Positions 41,746 to 50,500 of a DNA stretch of 64,000 nt are shown here, piece after piece. A program made the translations under genes and the position numbers. Every line of letters begins with the position of its first letter. The first letter of the stretch is position 1. A model generated the notes under the pieces. It did not search any database. It was not told the DNA's origin and saw nothing but the letters and a program-made list of their open reading frames with translations. The DNA is from Nonomuraea aurantiaca (GTDB taxonomy: Bacteria > Actinomycetota > Actinomycetes > Streptosporangiales > Streptosporangiaceae), in assembly GCF_020215705.1 (NCBI RefSeq), contig NZ_JAIWNB010000040.1, forward strand, positions 1-64,000. Direction: 5' to 3'.

Positions 41746-41982
41746 GCCCTGGAAGGGCGTCGGACGGCAGCAACAGCGAAACCCCATCCCTCGGGCGGCT
41801 GAGACGGCACCGCGATGTTCCGGCCGGCCGCAGGACTGGCCAGCAGCTCATGGATATCGTCCCAGTCCTACAACTTCCCGACCTGTACATCCGGCACAGC
41901 AACTACCCGCTCTGACTGGACCCGATCAGCGACGTGCAGGCGGGCGACGCCAGGTTCCGCGTGGTTGTGCGGCCTGCGGCCG

Positions 41983-42867
41983 TCAGGCGCGGGCCGTCGT
42001 GAAGGCAGCGGCGCTCTCGCGGTCGAGCCAGGTGGCGAAGTCCATCAGGCCCGGGTGCTCCTTGCGCAGCGCGTCGATGTCGGCGTGCCAGCCGCCGCCG
42101 TGGTTGGCGAAGTCGTAGCCGGTCACGGCGTCGGCGTCGCGGCCGACCAGCGCCTCGCGCGGGATATGCCGGTAGGTGATGGGCTGCCGCAGCGCCCGCT
42201 CCATGGCTCGGACGATCTGCGGCATGGTCAGTTCGTCGCCGGCCAGTTCGATCGTCCGGCCAGCGTATTCGGCCGGACGGGTGAAGGCTAGCGTGGCGAA
42301 CGCGCCGATGTCGGTGGCCGCGATGAGCTGGACCGGCACGTCCGGCAGGAAGACGTCGGCCAGGACGCCGTCGCGCACGCCAATCTGCGGATGAACCTGG
42401 TTCTCCATGAACCGGACTGGCCGCAGCGCGGTCAGGGGCAGGCCCAGGTCGCGGGCGTACCGCTCCAGGGTGTCCTTGGTCTGCCAGCGCGCGATGCCGT
42501 GCGAGGCGTCGGCCGCGCCGACGGAGGCGTACACGAAGCTGCGGACGCCGGCCGCCGCGGTGGCGTCGGCGACGTTGCGGCCGTAGCGGAGCTCGTCGTC
42601 GATGGTGAAGCCGGGCGGCGTGCCGGGGTAGCCGAGGGTGGGCTGGACGCTGAAGACGCCGTCGACGCCGCGGATGGCCGCGTCGAGCGAGGCGCGGTCG
42701 CCCATGTCGCCACGGACCAACTCGGCGCCGGCGGCGGCAAGCGCCCGCGCGGCAGGGGTGCCGGGGTCGCGGACGAGAGCGCGGACCCGCTGCCCGGCGG
42801 CCAGCAGGCCGCGGGCCGTGGCGCTGCCCTGGGTGCCGGTGGCGCCGGTCACGAGAACGGTGATCAT
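41983..42867 (-). CDS. NmrA-like NAD(P)-binding protein
   Basis: A 294-residue atypical short-chain reductase. The Rossmann start MITVLVTGATGTQGSATARG has the GxxGxxG of the NmrA/HSCARG group. The protein keeps SVGAADASH instead of a YxxxK site, so it may act as a redox sensor or as a reductase. ATG 42867 has GGAGG upstream. It is the second gene after an enoyl-CoA hydratase homologue, with 34 bp between, and both may be under the divergent TetR at 43736. Confidence 0.88.
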   Translation of the reverse strand: MITVLVTGATGTQGSATARGLLAAGQRVRALVRDPGTPAARALAAAGAELVRGDMGDRASLDAAIRGVDGVFSVQPTLGYPGTPPGFTIDDELRYGRNVADATAAAGVRSFVYASVGAADASHGIARWQTKDTLERYARDLGLPLTALRPVRFMENQVHPQIGVRDGVLADVFLPDVPVQLIAATDIGAFATLAFTRPAEYAGRTIELAGDELTMPQIVRAMERALRQPITYRHIPREALVGRDADAVTGYDFANHGGGWHADIDALRKEHPGLMDFATWLDRESAAAFTTARA

Positions 42868-42901
42868 GTTTCCTCCAGATGGCGGGGTGTCGAGAACGGG
42901 G

Positions 42902-43648
42902 TCAGGTGTTGAGCAGGTGGTGGGTACGGCCGAAGGCCAGATCGTCGACCAGGCGGCGCTGCCAGGGGCGCTGGATGATGGCGTGGGTGAGCCGGCGGGT
43001 GGCGCGCGGAGCGGCCATGATCTCGGCGGCCAGCTCCCAGGCGCGCGGCTGCAGCCGCTCGTCTGGCACGACCTCGTTGACCAAGCCCAGCTCCAGCGCC
43101 TCGGCGGCGCCGACGCCGGCCCCGGTGTAGAGCATCCGCGCGGTCCGCTTGAGGCCGAGCAGCTCCTGGTAGACCAGGTGCTGGCCATCGCCGGGCACGG
43201 CGCCGGAGCGGAAGTGGGTGTCGTCGAACACGGTGCCGGGGGTGCACAGCGTCAGGTCGCAGGCCAGGGCCAGCTCCTGGTGGTAGCCGGGCCCGTTGAG
43301 CGCGCCGATCGTCGGCACGTCAACGGAGAAGACGAGGCTGCGTAGTAGCGCGATGCCGTCGCGGTAGAGGTTGTAGCGGTCCTCGCCCCGCTGCGCCGGC
43401 GGCCGCTCGCGCAGGGCGGGGTCGAGCCCGCCGGTCCACGCGCCGCCGGTGCCGGTGAGGATCAGCACCTCGTTGTCCGGGTCTGCGCCCGCTTCCCGCA
43501 GCACCTCGCCCCACGCATAGTGCAGCGCGAGTGACATGACAGCCGGGCCGCCGCCGGTGTGCGTGCGCAGCAGGAGCACTCCGTCGCGGCGCTCCATCGC
43601 GAAATGCTCGGCGTGCCGGGCGGCGTACTTCGGTGGTTGGGAGTTCAT
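42902..43648 (-). CDS. Enoyl-CoA hydratase/isomerase family protein
   Basis: A 248-residue crotonase-fold protein. It has the early ILTGTGGAWTGGLDP oxyanion-hole loop and ALNGPGYHQELALACDLTL. The usual catalytic glutamates are not both evident (HFRSGAVPGDG replaces a typical segment), so the reaction may differ from hydration of enoyl-CoA. ATG 43648 with AGGAG upstream is chosen over a longer frame. It lies divergent from the TetR gene at 43736, with palindromes in the gap. Confidence 0.85.
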   Translation of the reverse strand: MNSQPPKYAARHAEHFAMERRDGVLLLRTHTGGGPAVMSLALHYAWGEVLREAGADPDNEVLILTGTGGAWTGGLDPALRERPPAQRGEDRYNLYRDGIALLRSLVFSVDVPTIGALNGPGYHQELALACDLTLCTPGTVFDDTHFRSGAVPGDGQHLVYQELLGLKRTARMLYTGAGVGAAEALELGLVNEVVPDERLQPRAWELAAEIMAAPRATRRLTHAIIQRPWQRRLVDDLAFGRTHHLLNT

Positions 43649-43658
43649 GACATCTCCT

Positions 43659-43710
43659 AACCGGGGAGTATCCCCGGTTTCTGTTCGGGTACGATACGGG
43701 GATAGTCCCC
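43659..43710. promoter_or_regulatory. Two GGGGA-N3-TCCCC operator sites
   Basis: Site 1 (43659-43679) is AACCGGGGA-GTA-TCCCCGGTT with perfect 9-bp arms. Site 2 (43698-43710) is GGGGA-TAG-TCCCC. They share the core and sit between the divergent hydratase and tetR genes. Confidence 0.8.
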
Positions 43711-43735
43711 ACTTAGGCAAACCCGGGAGGCGACG

Positions 43736-44278
43736 ATGCGGGCCGACGCCCGGCGCAACTACGACCGGCTGGTGGCCTGTGCTCGGGCCGCCTTCGCCGA
43801 GCTAGGGGCCGATGCGCCGCTGGACGACATCGCACAGCGGGCGGGAGTCGGCAACGCCACGCTCTACCGGCACTTCCCCACCCGGCAGGCGCTGCTGGAG
43901 GCGGTCTTCCGCGACCACATCGACGCCCTGTGCCGCCGGGCCGGAGACCTGATGTCCGCGCCGTCGCCGGGCGCGGCGCTAAAAGAGTGGCTGGGCGCAG
44001 TGATCGCGCAGGGCAGTACGGAGCGCGGGCTGGCCGCATCGCTGCTGGCAGCGCTCGGTGAGGACGGCTCGTCGTGCCGCGCGGCGGTGTTCGGGGCGGC
44101 GCGGGCGCTGCTGGCGCGGGCACAGGAAGCGGGCGACGTCCGGACGGGCGTACCGGTCGAGCAGCTGTTCAAGCTGGTGAACGCCATCGCGCTGGTCACC
44201 GAGACGGAGCCGGACGCGTCGGGGCAGGCGGCCGCCATGCTCGACCTGATCTTCCACGGTCTGACTCCGCGCCCGTGA
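43736..44278 (+). CDS. TetR/AcrR family transcriptional regulator
   Basis: A 180-residue repressor. The helix-turn-helix covers residues 20-60 (GADAPLDDIAQRAGVGNATL then YRHFPTRQALLEAVF). The ligand domain is at the C-terminus. It lies divergent from the enoyl-CoA hydratase/NmrA-like pair and very likely binds the two GGGGA-N3-TCCCC sites between. ATG has GGGAGG upstream. A long terminator stem includes its last codons. Confidence 0.9.
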   Translation: MRADARRNYDRLVACARAAFAELGADAPLDDIAQRAGVGNATLYRHFPTRQALLEAVFRDHIDALCRRAGDLMSAPSPGAALKEWLGAVIAQGSTERGLAASLLAALGEDGSSCRAAVFGAARALLARAQEAGDVRTGVPVEQLFKLVNAIALVTETEPDASGQAAAMLDLIFHGLTPRP

Positions 44279-44300
44279 GCGACGGGCGCGGAGTCAGACC
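44258..44300. terminator. 19-bp-stem terminator overlapping the tetR stop
   Basis: GGTCTGACTCCGCGCCCGT, a 5-base loop, then its exact complement. The left arm contains the last codons of the tetR gene. It could end transcription from either side. Confidence 0.85.
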
Positions 44301-44469
44301 GTTGAGGAGCGCGCGAGTCCGGCGGGGTCAGCGGCAGGGCGAACAAGGGCGAGAATCTGGCCCGGGTCATCCCCCAGGACCGTGACTGGACTGGGCCGTC
44401 ACCGCATCCCGCCCTTGACTGGTGCTGCTCGACATGGACGGTTCCGAACACGCGACATCCGACCCGTGA

Positions 44470-46866
44470 TCATCGCGCGCCCGTGCCCGGCCCGGACGGC
44501 AGGCGCTCGGGGGTCAAGGTGTAGCCGCGGGTGACCGCGATGAGGTCGCCGTCCTCCCTGGTGGCCGCGACCAGGTGAGGAGGTCTGGGGGCGAAGCCCG
44601 GCACCCCGGTCAGCCCGTCGGTCTCACCGATGACGGTGAGGCGGATCCGGTCCGCTTCCGGTATCCGCAGGGTGATCTGGACTCCCTGAGCGGGGATGCC
44701 GCGGAAGCGGATCTCTGAAGGCCAGGTTCCGGCGCGCGTACCGGTCACGGGCACGCTCGCCGACCCGAACCGGCCGGCCGACGCGGTGACGTGGGTGATC
44801 GGCTGGTCGAGCCTCAGCGTCACCGAGCGCGCGCCCTTCCCCGCTGTCACGTGCAGTTTGAGCGTGCCCTCGCTGTGGGCCAGGACGGCAGCTCGCGGGC
44901 TGGCGGCGGCGATCACCGGTGCGGGACCGGTCCACAGCGTGCCTCGTGCGTACCCGGCGGGCAGGGCGGCGGTGTCGTGGCCGGACACGTACTGTCTGGT
45001 CCACTGTGCCGGGTCCGTGTCGGCGCTGACCCAGTGGGCGGTGCGGGTGTCGGCGTCCATGACGTAGGCCAGGTGCGTACGCTGCGGCTGGCCGGCGTCG
45101 AAGTCGTCCACCATGAGCCCGGTAGCGACCAGTCCCGTCGCCAGGAGAAGAGCCGTCAGGGACACGGGGAGGACGACGGCGCGTGTCGGCCGGATGGCGG
45201 GGTCGGGCAGGACGGCGGCCCGCTTCGGCTGGGTGGCGGGGTCGGGCAGGAACATTTCCGCGATCGGCACCGCGATCAGTCCGAACAATGCCAGGACCAG
45301 CGCGCTCACCCCGCCGAGTGCCAGCCCCATCCCGTCGAAGACGTCCCCGGCCAGGGACGGCAGCAGCATCGCGGCCGTGATCGGGCCCAGCATCGCCGCG
45401 GCCCGCCGCGCCCACGCGGGGGCGCGCAGCAAGGCGGCGGCCAGGTAGCCGAGCGCGCCCAGCAGCGCCGGCAGGGCGAACAGGAAGGACGCGCCGGGAG
45501 CGACCTGCGCGCACAGCACGCCCAGCCCGGCGAGCCAGGTCAGCGCCCCGACGGCCAGCGCCGCCGGACCGAGCCGGCGCCGCAGCACCAGATACCAGCC
45601 GAGTACCGCCAGCGCGCACAGGACCGCGATCGCCGCCTGGTACGGCCGAGGGCGGTGCAGCAGCCCGCCCATCAGATCGTAGGCGGGTCGCCAGGCCACC
45701 AGCAGCTCCCACAATCCCTGCGCCAGGGCGGCCGACAGCACCAGCGGCACCACGGCCGAGACCGTGGCAGCGATCAGCCGGGGCAGGCTCAGCAGTCGCC
45801 TGAGGCGGGCCAGCAGCGCCAGGCCCGCCACCGCGACGACGGCCAGCGCCGCCAGCGGCCAGACGAGCCGGCCCGGGTAGGTGATCATGGTGCCGAACGC
45901 GCGGAAGTAGGTGACGTCGTGATCGGAGGTCAGCGTCCGCAGGTCCGCGTCGCCGAGGGCGCGCGTCAGCGCCAGCATGTTGGTGCCGTGATGCTGCAGG
46001 CTGCCCCGGTTGAGGTTGGCGATGGAGTCACCGGCGGTGTGATAGAGCGAGGAACGCTGGATGTAGGCGAAGTTCATGCCGGTGAAGCCGGCCTTGGCCA
46101 GCGGGGTGAAGTCGGTGTTGTTGGGCAGCAGCCGGTACAGCTCCACCATGGCGGAGTGACCGCGCGGCGCGGGGACGGCGTTGACGAAGGTCTCGACCAG
46201 GCGGGCGTTGCCGACGGTGGTCTCGAACATCAACGAGGGGCCGCTGACTCCGCGGGCCTCCCAGTTCAGCAGCACGCCGCCGGCCTTGCCCAGGGGGTGG
46301 TCGCGGATGAAGGCCTCGGCGCCGAGCACGCCATCCTCCTCGCCGTCCGACATGAGCAGCACGATGTCGTTACGTGAGCCGGGACCGGTGCGCAGTGCCC
46401 GGACGGTCTCGATCATCGCGGCCACCGCGGCGCCGTCGTCGGAGGCGCCCGGTCCCATGGCCGCGGAGTCGTAGTGCGCGGCGATGAGCACGGTGCCGGT
46501 CGAGCCCGTTCCCGGCAGCCGGCCCACGATGTTGTCGACCTGGCCGAACGTCGCCAGCCCCGCGGCAGACCGGGCACCGACCGAACGCTGGATCTCGACC
46601 TGAAGCCCTGCCGCGCGCAACTGCCCGGCCAGGTAGTCCCTGGCCCGGCCGCTCGCCGGGCTGCCGATGGGCCGCGGTTCAGCGGCGAACCTTTTCAGGT
46701 GCGCGAGCGCGCGTTCGGCGCTGAACTGCGCGCTCGGCGCGTTGGCCGGCAGGGGTTGCATGGTGCTGTCGGCCATGGCGGACAGCATGATCACCGCCAT
46801 CAGGATGACCAGGGCCGCCGGCCCGGCCAGCAGCCGCCGTGGGACGTCGAACAACTTTCCGATCAT
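44470..46866 (-). CDS. M28-family membrane metallopeptidase
   Basis: A 798-residue protein. An N-terminal transmembrane anchor leads into an M28 zinc aminopeptidase domain with metal ligands in AHYDS (His, Asp), GASDDGAA (Asp), DGEEDG (Glu pair) and SLYHTAGD (His). About 400 C-terminal residues follow, with eight or so transmembrane helices and a beta-rich tail (about residues 640-798). This layout matches bacterial Fxna-like/ER-type M28 peptidases in which the catalytic domain faces outside. ATG 46866 begins the anchor MIGKLFDVPRRLLAG. No ribosome binding site is clear. It is divergent from the esterase at 47040. Confidence 0.9.
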   Translation of the reverse strand: MIGKLFDVPRRLLAGPAALVILMAVIMLSAMADSTMQPLPANAPSAQFSAERALAHLKRFAAEPRPIGSPASGRARDYLAGQLRAAGLQVEIQRSVGARSAAGLATFGQVDNIVGRLPGTGSTGTVLIAAHYDSAAMGPGASDDGAAVAAMIETVRALRTGPGSRNDIVLLMSDGEEDGVLGAEAFIRDHPLGKAGGVLLNWEARGVSGPSLMFETTVGNARLVETFVNAVPAPRGHSAMVELYRLLPNNTDFTPLAKAGFTGMNFAYIQRSSLYHTAGDSIANLNRGSLQHHGTNMLALTRALGDADLRTLTSDHDVTYFRAFGTMITYPGRLVWPLAALAVVAVAGLALLARLRRLLSLPRLIAATVSAVVPLVLSAALAQGLWELLVAWRPAYDLMGGLLHRPRPYQAAIAVLCALAVLGWYLVLRRRLGPAALAVGALTWLAGLGVLCAQVAPGASFLFALPALLGALGYLAAALLRAPAWARRAAAMLGPITAAMLLPSLAGDVFDGMGLALGGVSALVLALFGLIAVPIAEMFLPDPATQPKRAAVLPDPAIRPTRAVVLPVSLTALLLATGLVATGLMVDDFDAGQPQRTHLAYVMDADTRTAHWVSADTDPAQWTRQYVSGHDTAALPAGYARGTLWTGPAPVIAAASPRAAVLAHSEGTLKLHVTAGKGARSVTLRLDQPITHVTASAGRFGSASVPVTGTRAGTWPSEIRFRGIPAQGVQITLRIPEADRIRLTVIGETDGLTGVPGFAPRPPHLVAATREDGDLIAVTRGYTLTPERLPSGPGTGAR

Positions 46867-46911
46867 GGCCACGAAGGTTAAGCCGGGCCAATGGCCCCGC
46901 GGAATGAGGCG

Positions 46912-46957
46912 CCCACCCGCCCGTACCTGCGGTTTTCCGCAGGTACGCGCGGGTGGG
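46912..46957. repeat. 21-bp-arm hairpin between divergent genes
   Basis: CCCACCCGCCCGTACCTGCGG, TTTT loop, then a near-perfect complement (one mismatch). Terminators are not expected between divergent genes, so this may be an operator, attenuator or element end. It lies 45 bp upstream of the M28 start. Confidence 0.75.
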
Positions 46958-47039
46958 GCAAAAGGCGCGCCGAGCGGTGCGTAATCCGGGCAAAATATCC
47001 GACGGATGGCGGATGATGCCGTGAGTGGCGACCGTGAAG

Positions 47040-47945
47040 ATGGCTGACATGGATCCCGAACTCGAAGCATTCATCCCTTTGTTCCCCCGGGCCGACCTGA
47101 CCGACCCGGTCGCCGAACGCAAGAACTTCGCCGAGCTGGCCGCCGCGCTGCCGCCGCCCGACACCGCTGACCTGCGGATCGAGGACCGCACCGTGCCCGC
47201 CGATCCGGACGTGCCGGTACGGATCTACCGCCCGCACCATCCGCAGGGCGCCATCGTCTGGATGCACGGCGGCGGATTCGTCATGGGTGATCTGAACACC
47301 GAACACCCCTGGGCCGCCCGGCTCGCGGACGTCTCCGGGGCGGTGGTGGTCTCGGTGGGTTACCGTCTGGCCCCCGAGAACCGGTTCCCGGCCGCCCTGG
47401 ACGACGTCTACGCCACGCTGGCCTGGACGGCCAAGCACGCCACCGAGCTCGGCGTCGACCTGGAACGGATCGCGGTCGGAGGCCACAGCGCCGGCGCCGG
47501 ACTCGCGACCGCGGTGGCGCTGCGGGCGCGTGATGAGCAAGGGCCGCCGATCCGCTTCCAGCTGCTCAACCAGCCCGGTCTCGACGACCGGCAGGAGACC
47601 TGGTCGGCGCGGCACTTCACTGACACGCCGTGGATGAATCGCGACAAAGTCACCGCAATTTGGCAGCACTACCTGGGCTCCACGCCCGCCACGCCGTACG
47701 CCGCCCCGGCGCGGGCCGACGACCTGTCCGGCCTGCCACCGGCCTACATCGCCACCGCGGAATTCTGCCCGAACCGCGACGAAGACATCACGTACGCGCT
47801 GCGACTGCTGCAGGCGGGCGTGTCGGTCGAGCTGCACCAGTGGCCCGGCACCTTCCACGGGTCACAGGCGATCCTGTCCGCCGAGGTGTCGCAGCGGCAG
47901 ATCGCCGAACTCGGCGCGGTCCTCCGCCGCGCCCTGGCCGAGTGA
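47040..47945 (+). CDS. Alpha/beta hydrolase (HSL/lipase_GDXG family)
   Basis: A 301-residue esterase. It carries HGGGF (76-80) for the oxyanion hole, GHSAG (Ser150), an Asp near NRDED and a His in GTFHGS, the hormone-sensitive-lipase set. A GTG 15 bases upstream is an alternative start (306 residues). It should cleave short-chain esters. It faces away from the M28 peptidase, with the hairpin at 46912 between. Confidence 0.9.
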   Translation: MADMDPELEAFIPLFPRADLTDPVAERKNFAELAAALPPPDTADLRIEDRTVPADPDVPVRIYRPHHPQGAIVWMHGGGFVMGDLNTEHPWAARLADVSGAVVVSVGYRLAPENRFPAALDDVYATLAWTAKHATELGVDLERIAVGGHSAGAGLATAVALRARDEQGPPIRFQLLNQPGLDDRQETWSARHFTDTPWMNRDKVTAIWQHYLGSTPATPYAAPARADDLSGLPPAYIATAEFCPNRDEDITYALRLLQAGVSVELHQWPGTFHGSQAILSAEVSQRQIAELGAVLRRALAE

Positions 47946-48027
47946 GGTGGCCCGGCTCGGCCGCGACTCACTTCTTCCCCATCGTTCTTCCTTGCTCCCA
48001 GCCTCAGCACCCTCGAAGGCTGAAACC

Positions 48028-48080
48028 CCTTGCTTACCTGTCGGTCGGCAAGTATCTTGCCAACCGACAGGTAAGCAAGG
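48028..48080. promoter_or_regulatory. 53-bp near-perfect palindrome before the sulfotransferase gene
   Basis: Outer arms of 18 bp (CCTTGCTTACCTGTCGGT and exact complement), then one mismatch, then GGCAAG-TAT-CTTGCC at the centre. TTGCTT-N17-TATCTT inside it fits a promoter. It looks like an operator for a palindrome-binding repressor, but no regulator gene is adjacent; a double-stem RNA structure is the alternative. Confidence 0.8.
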
Positions 48081-48215
48081 CATTCGGGATCGCGAGCCTG
48101 GGCGGTCGCCTGTTGCGAGGCAACCGATCGGGGTCATCCGCGTGTCGCTGAGCGTTTGACGACCAGGCATGGCCGCAGGCGACTCGGATCGCCGATTCGA
48201 GAGAGGAGGGCCGGT

Positions 48216-48881
48216 ATGGGGTTGCGAGTTGTAGGGGCGGGGTTTCCGCGTACGGGGACGACGTCGCTGAAGGCGGCGTTGGAGCGGCTGCTCGGGGCGC
48301 CTTGCTACCACATGCGGGAGATGTTCGGGCGGCCGGACGACGCCGTGGTCTGGCGCGACGCCTGCGCCGGCGTCATGCCGGACTGGGACCGGTTCCTCGC
48401 CGGATACGCCGCCGGGGTGGACTGGCCGGTGTCGTGGTTCTGGCGGGAACTGTCCGCCGAGTTCCCGGACGCGCTGGTGCTGCTGTCGCGGCGGGAAAGC
48501 GTCGAGCGCTGGTACCAGAGCATGGACCAGACGGTGCTGGAAGGGGCGCGCCGCATGATGGGCGGGGACTCCACGCGGCCTCCGACGCCCGCCACTCTCA
48601 CCCCTGAGCAGGGCCGCGCCATGGGGGAGATAATGCAGGCCCTGTTCGGCGGTGCGTTCGGCGACCCCCGCGACCGCGACAAGGTCATCGCGGCCTACGA
48701 GCGGCACCTCGCCGAGGTCCGTGCCACCGTACCCGCGCACCGGCTGCTGGAATGGCAGCCGGCCGACGGCTGGCAGCCCTTGTGCGCCGCACTCGACCTC
48801 CCGATCCCGGACGAGCCGTTCCCCCACGAGAACACCACAGCCGACATGCGGGCCAGGATCAACGACATGGGCGGCCAGTGA
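48216..48881 (+). CDS. Sulfotransferase family protein
   Basis: A 221-residue P-loop protein. The 5'-phosphosulfate-binding loop reads GFPRTGTTSLKAAL (residues 9-22), followed by a middle LVLLSRRESVERWYQSM that fits the 3'-phosphate binding region of PAPS. It is small for the family but looks complete. It may transfer sulfate to a lipid, sugar or small metabolite. ATG 48216 with GAGGAGGG upstream is clear. The 53-bp palindrome and a promoter lie about 135 bp before it. Confidence 0.88.
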   Translation: MGLRVVGAGFPRTGTTSLKAALERLLGAPCYHMREMFGRPDDAVVWRDACAGVMPDWDRFLAGYAAGVDWPVSWFWRELSAEFPDALVLLSRRESVERWYQSMDQTVLEGARRMMGGDSTRPPTPATLTPEQGRAMGEIMQALFGGAFGDPRDRDKVIAAYERHLAEVRATVPAHRLLEWQPADGWQPLCAALDLPIPDEPFPHENTTADMRARINDMGGQ

Positions 48882-48969
48882 TCTCAGCGCCGCGTCAGAT
48901 GGCGGCGAGGAGGGACGGCCATGTCGGCGTCGAGATCGAGGACCCCGCGACCATTGGTTGACGGCGCCC

Positions 48970-49875
48970 CTACTTCGCGATCGCCTCGCGGACGGACGGG
49001 ACGATCTCCTGGGTCCAGCGGGCCAGTACGGTGAGGTCAGGGGCGCCGTGGCCGTCGGAGAAGAGCGTGAAGCCCGAGGCGCCGTGCTCCAGCACGGCTC
49101 CGGTCAGCTCCTCGACCCACTGGCCGACCGAGCCGCCGAGCCAGCGGCCGTCGCGGTCGCGGGTGGCGGGCAGCGGCCGGTCGGTGATGCGTCCGGGGAA
49201 GTTGAAGACCGTACGGATCTCGCTCGGATCGCGGCCGACGGATGCCGCCGCCTCGTCGATGATCGGCCGGGAGGTCCGGTAGCGTTCGCTGAGCCAGTCG
49301 GCCGCGTGGCCGGGGATCCAGCCGTCGGCCACCCGGCCGGTGGCGGCCAGGGACTTCGCACCGACCGATCCGGTCCAAACGGGCGGCGCGGCGACGGGGG
49401 CGGGCTCGATCTGGTGCACCTGGTAGTGCTTGCCCTCGTAGGTGACCGGAGGGCCGCCGCCCGACAGCAGCTTGACCAGGACGATCGCCTCCTCGAAGGC
49501 GTCCACGGCCGCTCCGGGCGTCAGCCGCGGCACTCCCATGTCGGCGATGCGATCCCACAGCCCGCCCGCGCCCATGCCGAGCACGATCCGGCCGCCCGAC
49601 AGCGCCGACAGCGAGGTCACCGTCCTGGCCAGCATGGCGGGCGGCCGGGTCGGCAGGTTGGTGACGTTGGCGAAGCCGGCGATGTGCCGCGTACGCCCGA
49701 GGATGAAGCCGAGCGCGGCGTAGGCGTCCAGGCGCTGGCCGATGTAGGGATGGTCGGACAAGGTGAAGATGTCCAGCCCGTCCTGGTCGGCCTGCTGGAC
49801 CATGCGCAACAGCTCAGGCATGTCGTCGATGCTGGAATGCGCGCCGAAACCGAAGACGATGTCATGTGCGGACAA
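48970..49875 (-). CDS. LLM-class flavin-dependent oxidoreductase
   Basis: A 301-residue luciferase-like monooxygenase fold. It begins VFGFGAHSSIDDMPELLRMV, has TLSDHPYIGQ and RIVLGMGAGGLWDRI, features of the F420- or FMN-dependent branch of LLM enzymes. Substrate unknown. It lies downstream of the MarR gene with two palindromic sites (49944-49980) in between, so it is probably controlled by MarR. The same regulator may also control the exporter at 50501. Confidence 0.88.
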   Translation of the reverse strand: MSAHDIVFGFGAHSSIDDMPELLRMVQQADQDGLDIFTLSDHPYIGQRLDAYAALGFILGRTRHIAGFANVTNLPTRPPAMLARTVTSLSALSGGRIVLGMGAGGLWDRIADMGVPRLTPGAAVDAFEEAIVLVKLLSGGGPPVTYEGKHYQVHQIEPAPVAAPPVWTGSVGAKSLAATGRVADGWIPGHAADWLSERYRTSRPIIDEAAASVGRDPSEIRTVFNFPGRITDRPLPATRDRDGRWLGGSVGQWVEELTGAVLEHGASGFTLFSDGHGAPDLTVLARWTQEIVPSVREAIAK

Positions 49876-49943
49876 CGTGCTGCCTTTCCCTGCGAATGAT
49901 CGTCAACGCGGAGTCACCGTGGTGGTGCCGCGAAGCGAGTTGA

Positions 49944-49980
49944 GTTCGTGCCACGAACAATATTAGTTCGTAGTACGAAC
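49944..49980. promoter_or_regulatory. Two MarR operator sites GTTCGT-N3-ACGAAC
   Basis: Site 1 (49944-49958) GTTCGT-GCC-ACGAAC and site 2 (49966-49980) GTTCGT-AGT-ACGAAC, 22 bp apart centre to centre, on one face of the helix. Both arms are perfect. They lie before the LLM oxidoreductase start. Confidence 0.85.
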
Positions 49981-49998
49981 TGCAACTCCTCTCACGGT

Positions 49999-50463
49999 TC
50001 AGCGCGTGCGATCCGGTTCGACGAAGACGGTGGGCACCTTGTTGTCGTCCACGATCCGGCCGAGCAGCGCGGCGAGCGTCTCGCGGTCGGCCGGGGCGAA
50101 TCCCGAGGTCAGATCCTCGACGCGGCGGCAGGTCTCGGCGTAGAACTCATCGACCAGCTTGGCGCCCCGCGGGGTGAGCGCCACTCGCACCGCGCGGGAG
50201 TCCTGCGGGTCGGGCCGGCGCTGGACCAGGCCGTTGCGCTCGCTGCGGTCCACCAGGCCGGTCAGGCTCGACTTGGCCAGGCCGAGCATCGCGCCCAGTT
50301 CGCCCATGCCGTACGGCTGCGCCATCAAGACGCACAACAACTGGCCCTGCTGCTGGGTGAGACCGTACTCGCGGGCGGAATTCGCGTACACGGCATTCAC
50401 CAGGAACGTGGACCGCACCAGTGCGGCCACCGTCCCGATCTGGCCTTCGACATTTTTGCTCAC
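49999..50463 (-). CDS. MarR-family transcriptional regulator
   Basis: A 154-residue winged-helix repressor. The recognition region reads YGMGELGAMLGLAKSSLTGL then VDRSERNGLVQRRPDPQDSR, with the wing basic residues. It lies between the flavin oxidoreductase and the MFS gene on the same strand. Three copies of one palindromic site (49944, 49966 and 50481) flank it, making an autoregulated detoxification or export cluster likely. Ligands of MarR proteins are often phenolic. Confidence 0.92.
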   Translation of the reverse strand: MSKNVEGQIGTVAALVRSTFLVNAVYANSAREYGLTQQQGQLLCVLMAQPYGMGELGAMLGLAKSSLTGLVDRSERNGLVQRRPDPQDSRAVRVALTPRGAKLVDEFYAETCRRVEDLTSGFAPADRETLAALLGRIVDDNKVPTVFVEPDRTR

Positions 50464-50480
50464 TGTCCCAGGCTAACAAA

Positions 50481-50495
50481 TTTCGTGAGACGAAC
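50481..50495. promoter_or_regulatory. Third MarR-type site before the marR start
   Basis: TTTCGT-GAG-ACGAAC matches the other two sites with one mismatch (T for G at the first base). It lies 18 bp upstream of the marR ATG, between the MFS stop and marR. Confidence 0.75.
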
Positions 50496-50500
50496 TACCG

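Noticed and set aside
41746..41982. Short plus-strand stretch reading MDIVPVLQLPDLYIRHSNYP near 41850
   Set aside because: Too short, stop codon directly after it, no start signal with spacing, and no recognised family. It may be debris of the element that carried the resolvase.
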